From Euryarchaeota archaeon UBA82 (lineage in GTDB: Archaea > Thermoplasmatota > Poseidoniia > Poseidoniales > Poseidoniaceae), in contig DAKQ01000048.1 of assembly GCA_002496635.1 (NCBI GenBank), positions 1-16,893 on the forward strand: a DNA stretch of 16,893 bases, read 5' to 3'. How positions within the stretch are numbered: position 1 is the stretch's first letter; each line of letters opens with the position of its first letter. A program made the translations under genes and the position numbers. Below are positions 14,105 through 16,893 of this stretch, one piece after another. The notes beneath the pieces are model-generated. The model saw nothing but the letters and a program-made list of their open reading frames with translations, did not search any database and was not told where the DNA came from.

Positions 14105-16628
14105 AAGAATCGATTCTCTGAATCATCGCTCTTCCAATGAGTAATGCACTTACTTCGGAATCTCCTTGGAAGAGTTCATCGCTTGAAAAAATGGGCCACA
14201 CGCTGGCTTCCTTAGCAAGCCAACCAACAAGTGGATGAATTCTACCTTGATGCACTGGTCGTTCTGCTTCGAGAGATTGTATCATGTCATAGACATCCAT
14301 CAAGGCCGCCTTTCCTTCTCCTTCGGGTACCATGAGAAGGTTGATCATTAATTCCTGATTAGGAATAAAACCAGAATGTATTCTAGGAATACCCGGCATG
14401 CCAACACGTTCTCCTTTTGGACGAGCGAGAAGACTTGGCCAACTCAAGGGATGAGTCGCTAGCCATTCACGCCCACTTGAGGTTGATAATTGAAGGCCTA
14501 ACCAATCAAAAGCCCATGCCGACCACCATTGAGATGGCAGGACATTCATGCATGAACGTATGAGATCTAACGAAAGTGGAGCATTCTCTCTCATTCTGAT
14601 GACTGCGTTTGACCATGCCCACAATATAGATCCCCTCGGATGCACTTGACCTGCCTTGAGATATTGTTCAAACAATAATTTTCTCGCATTCGAAAATTCT
14701 AGAGAGGGAGGAAACAAAACCATCAATACATCTTCTGGCCGATAAGGAGCATCCAACCAAACCGATGAAGCATCGCTGAGAAGCATATCTATCTCTTCAT
14801 CGAAATATGGACTCGTAATAAGAATCAAATGCGCAGCGATCGAACCACATGAAGAATCTTCAAGCATCTTGGCAACATCGAGGAGAAGTGAGTTTTCATT
14901 TGACAATCGCAATGCTAGGACCGAGAAGGCTCGCTCCTTCCATTCAGAAGATGTTCTTGCCATACCGTTAATCAACGATTTGATATCCATTGATTGAGGA
15001 TCGAGAAGGTCAACCCATCCTTGAGGTAAAATTGTATGAAGACGTTGCCATCGAGAATTACGCTCCTTCATTGGACTTGCAATCCATGAGGCCAACGGAT
15101 TTATTCGTTCTATTGAATTTGAAAACGTAGAGTCTCCATTAGGATACAACCTCATCGCTTTTCGAACCAATGCAACGTATTGCGGTTCCTCTTGAGAAAT
15201 ATCGGTTAGGATCCGCTCATTCATACCTCCTGAACGATGCCAATCGAGAAGTTCAACTGCGGTTTGAGGAAGAAGTTGGCGACTCGCCTCAGGCTCAGTA
15301 CGCACATTTGAGCGGTCTAATTGGATGTTCAATTCCAAAAGGTTGTGTAACCGGTAAGAAACTACAGCAAGTTGAGGCGTCCCATGCAACGTTGAGGTCT
15401 TACTTGAGAGGTTGAGAGGTTCGCCTCTTGAAGTAATGAGGGCTCGACACCGTCCAGAAGCAAGTAAACGATCGAGAAGGTGTTGTTCATTTGCTCCAGC
15501 CCATGGCCACTCTACAATGCAGTCGAGAGTTGTGGATTCTAAAAGCCATTCAATAATGCAAGCAGCTCCATTTTGAGACACACCCTCGAGAAGAATAACA
15601 TCAACAGCTTCAGACTGTTCAGACCAATTACGATCGCCAAAATCTGCTAAAAGAGATCGACGAAGGTGGAGGTTTGGTTGTTGACCTCTACCAGAAAGTA
15701 ACCACCTCTTCAACGATCGAACACGAGCATTACGCTTTACATTAGAGAGGCGAGGATGTCTGCGCCTCATCCATGTGCTGACTAAATCCACAGGTAAGGA
15801 ACGATCTTGTGCATAAGCAATTGATTCCGTCATCAATTGAGCCCGGTCTCCTAATGAAGAGACCAAAAGATTACGGTCAACTGCAGATGGAAGATGTGCA
15901 TAGAGGCCTCTTTCGGGAGAGACCTGATAGGATGTTCCTTGAACCAACCCGATGTCATGTTCACCTAGACGAAGTTGAGAAGGTCCTGTTTCTGAACGTA
16001 CATTGAGTTCAATCCAAGCACCATCTGGTACGTTCCAGGCTTCAAATTGTTCGAGTAAGCGTAAGCGAAGAACTCCCACCCGTTCGTCACGATTCACCCA
16101 TGCAGTAAGCGTACCTTCTTGTGTTTCAGGTGGAGGAGATGTTGATTCAAAGTTGTCTAAATCAAACCAGTGTATCTTTTCCCCACGTTGTACAGCCCAA
16201 AGCCCCCCTTCCTTTCCGATGGAAATTTCTCCTGTGTTTGATTTCATTAATTCAGTTCGACGGGGTAATTGAAAGAGCCTTGATTCTGGAGATTGCAAAA
16301 TCCCTAGAACGATACTCGTTCCGTCACTTGATAAGACCACAGCGTTCGTTCCCTCGGGTATTTGACGAGTATGCTTCTTCAACCTTCCAACAAGATCCAT
16401 GAGAAGGCGTTGGGCGCCTCGCTCAGTCAGGCGATGTACTGCGCCTCGAATGGAAGCACCATCATCACGTTGTACCTCTCCTGCTTCCCGGAGATGGCGC
16501 ATGGCCAAAGAGGCGTGAGGCATTGCAATTCCCAAAGAGTTCGCAGCTTGACTAACGGTTCCCCCTCCATCCAGGAGCCAATCAAGAATACGCCTCTGGT
16601 ATCGGCTTCGAATGGTTGAGGATGGCAC
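14103..16628 (-). CDS. 841-residue protein with N-terminal winged helix, probable regulator
   Basis: Residues about 8-75 form a MarR/ArsR-like winged helix-turn-helix: RRILDWLLDGGGTVSQAANSLGIAMPHASLAMRHLREAGEVQR, then a wing and TERGAQRLL. The remaining 760 residues match no family I know. A beta-rich part at about 93-250 (AVVLSSDGTSIVLGIL, WAVQRGEKIHWFD) precedes a basic segment at 287-325 with many Arg. A predicted alpha/beta block follows (VDVILLEGVSQNGAACIIEWLL), and then long, mainly helical, Trp-rich sequence to the end. There is no signal peptide or membrane helix, so it is likely cytoplasmic. The length is extreme for a simple one-component regulator and suggests a sensor or scaffold built onto DNA binding. 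It starts at GTG 16628 with GGTGA 6 nt upstream. A palindrome near the expected transcription start could allow autoregulation. The open frame and RBS are strong; the role is inferred. Confidence 0.8.
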   Translation of the reverse strand: MPSSTIRSRYQRRILDWLLDGGGTVSQAANSLGIAMPHASLAMRHLREAGEVQRDDGASIRGAVHRLTERGAQRLLMDLVGRLKKHTRQIPEGTNAVVLSSDGTSIVLGILQSPESRLFQLPRRTELMKSNTGEISIGKEGGLWAVQRGEKIHWFDLDNFESTSPPPETQEGTLTAWVNRDERVGVLRLRLLEQFEAWNVPDGAWIELNVRSETGPSQLRLGEHDIGLVQGTSYQVSPERGLYAHLPSAVDRNLLVSSLGDRAQLMTESIAYAQDRSLPVDLVSTWMRRRHPRLSNVKRNARVRSLKRWLLSGRGQQPNLHLRRSLLADFGDRNWSEQSEAVDVILLEGVSQNGAACIIEWLLESTTLDCIVEWPWAGANEQHLLDRLLASGRCRALITSRGEPLNLSSKTSTLHGTPQLAVVSYRLHNLLELNIQLDRSNVRTEPEASRQLLPQTAVELLDWHRSGGMNERILTDISQEEPQYVALVRKAMRLYPNGDSTFSNSIERINPLASWIASPMKERNSRWQRLHTILPQGWVDLLDPQSMDIKSLINGMARTSSEWKERAFSVLALRLSNENSLLLDVAKMLEDSSCGSIAAHLILITSPYFDEEIDMLLSDASSVWLDAPYRPEDVLMVLFPPSLEFSNARKLLFEQYLKAGQVHPRGSILWAWSNAVIRMRENAPLSLDLIRSCMNVLPSQWWSAWAFDWLGLQLSTSSGREWLATHPLSWPSLLARPKGERVGMPGIPRIHSGFIPNQELMINLLMVPEGEGKAALMDVYDMIQSLEAERPVHQGRIHPLVGWLAKEASVWPIFSSDELFQGDSEVSALLIGRAMIQRIDS

Positions 16629-16661
16629 AAGAGGTCACCTTTGTCCTTGCTAAATCGCAAT

Positions 16662-16712
16662 ACCTCATAGAGGTTACTATTAGGTTATTTACTTAATTAC
16701 ATTTAGTTACCG
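16662..16712. promoter_or_regulatory. Promoter region with palindrome, possible operator
   Basis: ACCTC-ATA-GAGGT (16662-16674) is a 13-bp palindrome 34 nt before the GTG of the winged-helix gene. Next to it an AT-rich stretch holds two AGGTTA direct repeats 11 bp apart (16671, 16682) and a TAAATA-like element on the minus strand. With usual spacing transcription toward 16628 would start on the palindrome, a good place for repression. No experimental support is visible. Confidence 0.35.
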
Positions 16713-16812
16713 ATTTCCACTGCAAACGTGAGAAAACACTTACTGATGATGGCTTTCCGTGTAAAAAATACACCTGACCCAGTCATGAACGGTAACAAAC
16801 TCTTGCATTGTT

Positions 16813-16817
16813 GGAGG
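16813..16817 (+). promoter_or_regulatory. Ribosome-binding site for the gene starting at 16827
   Basis: GGAGG lies 9 nt before ATG 16827. A second, even better AGGAGG at 16886-16891 sits at the window end and could serve a start just outside, which keeps the choice open. Confidence 0.45.
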
Positions 16818-16826
16818 AACGGTTAT

Positions 16827-16893
16827 ATGAGTGGCCTCGCTCCTTTGTTTCAGCGACATCGCCTAACAGCGAAGAGCGAAATCATAGGAGGAC
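16827..16893 (+). CDS. Start of a plus-strand gene (22 codons visible)
   Basis: ATG 16827 opens a frame that has no stop before the window end: MSGLAPLFQRHRLTAKSEII and onward. GGAGG stands 9 nt upstream. The stretch is too short to name. The alternative reading is a leader: TTATATG at 16823-16829 would then be a TATA box, and AGGAGG at 16886-16891 would be the ribosome-binding site of a gene starting a few bases beyond the edge. Confidence 0.4.
   Translation, partial: MSGLAPLFQRHRLTAKSEIIGG

Noticed and set aside
1..16893. CRISPR array, insertion sequence or prophage
   Set aside because: No regularly spaced repeats, transposase, integrase or terminal inverted repeats with target duplications were seen.

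Overview
The window looks like chromosomal DNA of a planktonic euryarchaeon, most likely Marine Group II (Candidatus Poseidoniales, Thermoplasmatota). The archaeal markers are an Orc1/Cdc6 initiator, a GTP-dependent dephospho-CoA kinase (DUF359) domain, an archaeal-type phosphopantetheine adenylyltransferase and a SelB-like (aSelBL) factor. They sit beside bacterial-looking metabolic genes (biotin carboxylase, CysJ-like reductase, YciA-like thioesterase), a mix typical of that group. Base composition is moderately AT-rich. Shine-Dalgarno-like motifs (GGTGA, GGAGG) precede several starts. The taxonomic call is an inference from gene content; no rRNA is present.

Layout. Positions 1-1823 (minus) are the N-terminal part of a large secreted surface protein that runs off the left edge. 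Positions 1977-5018 (plus) hold three genes: an acyl-CoA thioesterase, an aSelBL-type translation-factor relative without a P-loop, and a two-helix membrane protein with a long polar tail. They meet, with an 18-bp overlap, a minus-strand pair at 5001-7290: a biotin carboxylase subunit followed by a PfkB-family kinase. Next come a minus-strand FAD/NADPH reductase (7405-8655) and a divergent metallo-beta-lactamase-fold hydrolase (8772-9566). The Orc1/Cdc6 gene (9763-11004) lies behind an AT-rich spacer that could be a replication origin, and a four-helix membrane protein follows it. On the minus strand, 11614-13754 encodes a PPAT/dephospho-CoA kinase fusion (the last two steps of CoA synthesis) coupled through TAATG to a family 2 glycosyltransferase. 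A 348-bp gap upstream is GC-rich and folds into nested stems, probably an unassigned non-coding RNA. Positions 14103-16628 (minus) encode an 841-residue protein with an N-terminal winged helix. A plus-strand gene probably begins at 16827 and leaves the window.

Two observations stand out. First, perfect 6-9 bp inverted repeats span or abut the stop codons of most genes here. Most lack a U-tract, which suggests a shared 3'-end signal. Second, the 13786-14000 segment looks like a structured RNA that I cannot place in the RNase P, SRP or tRNA families. No CRISPR array, insertion sequence, tRNA or rRNA was seen.
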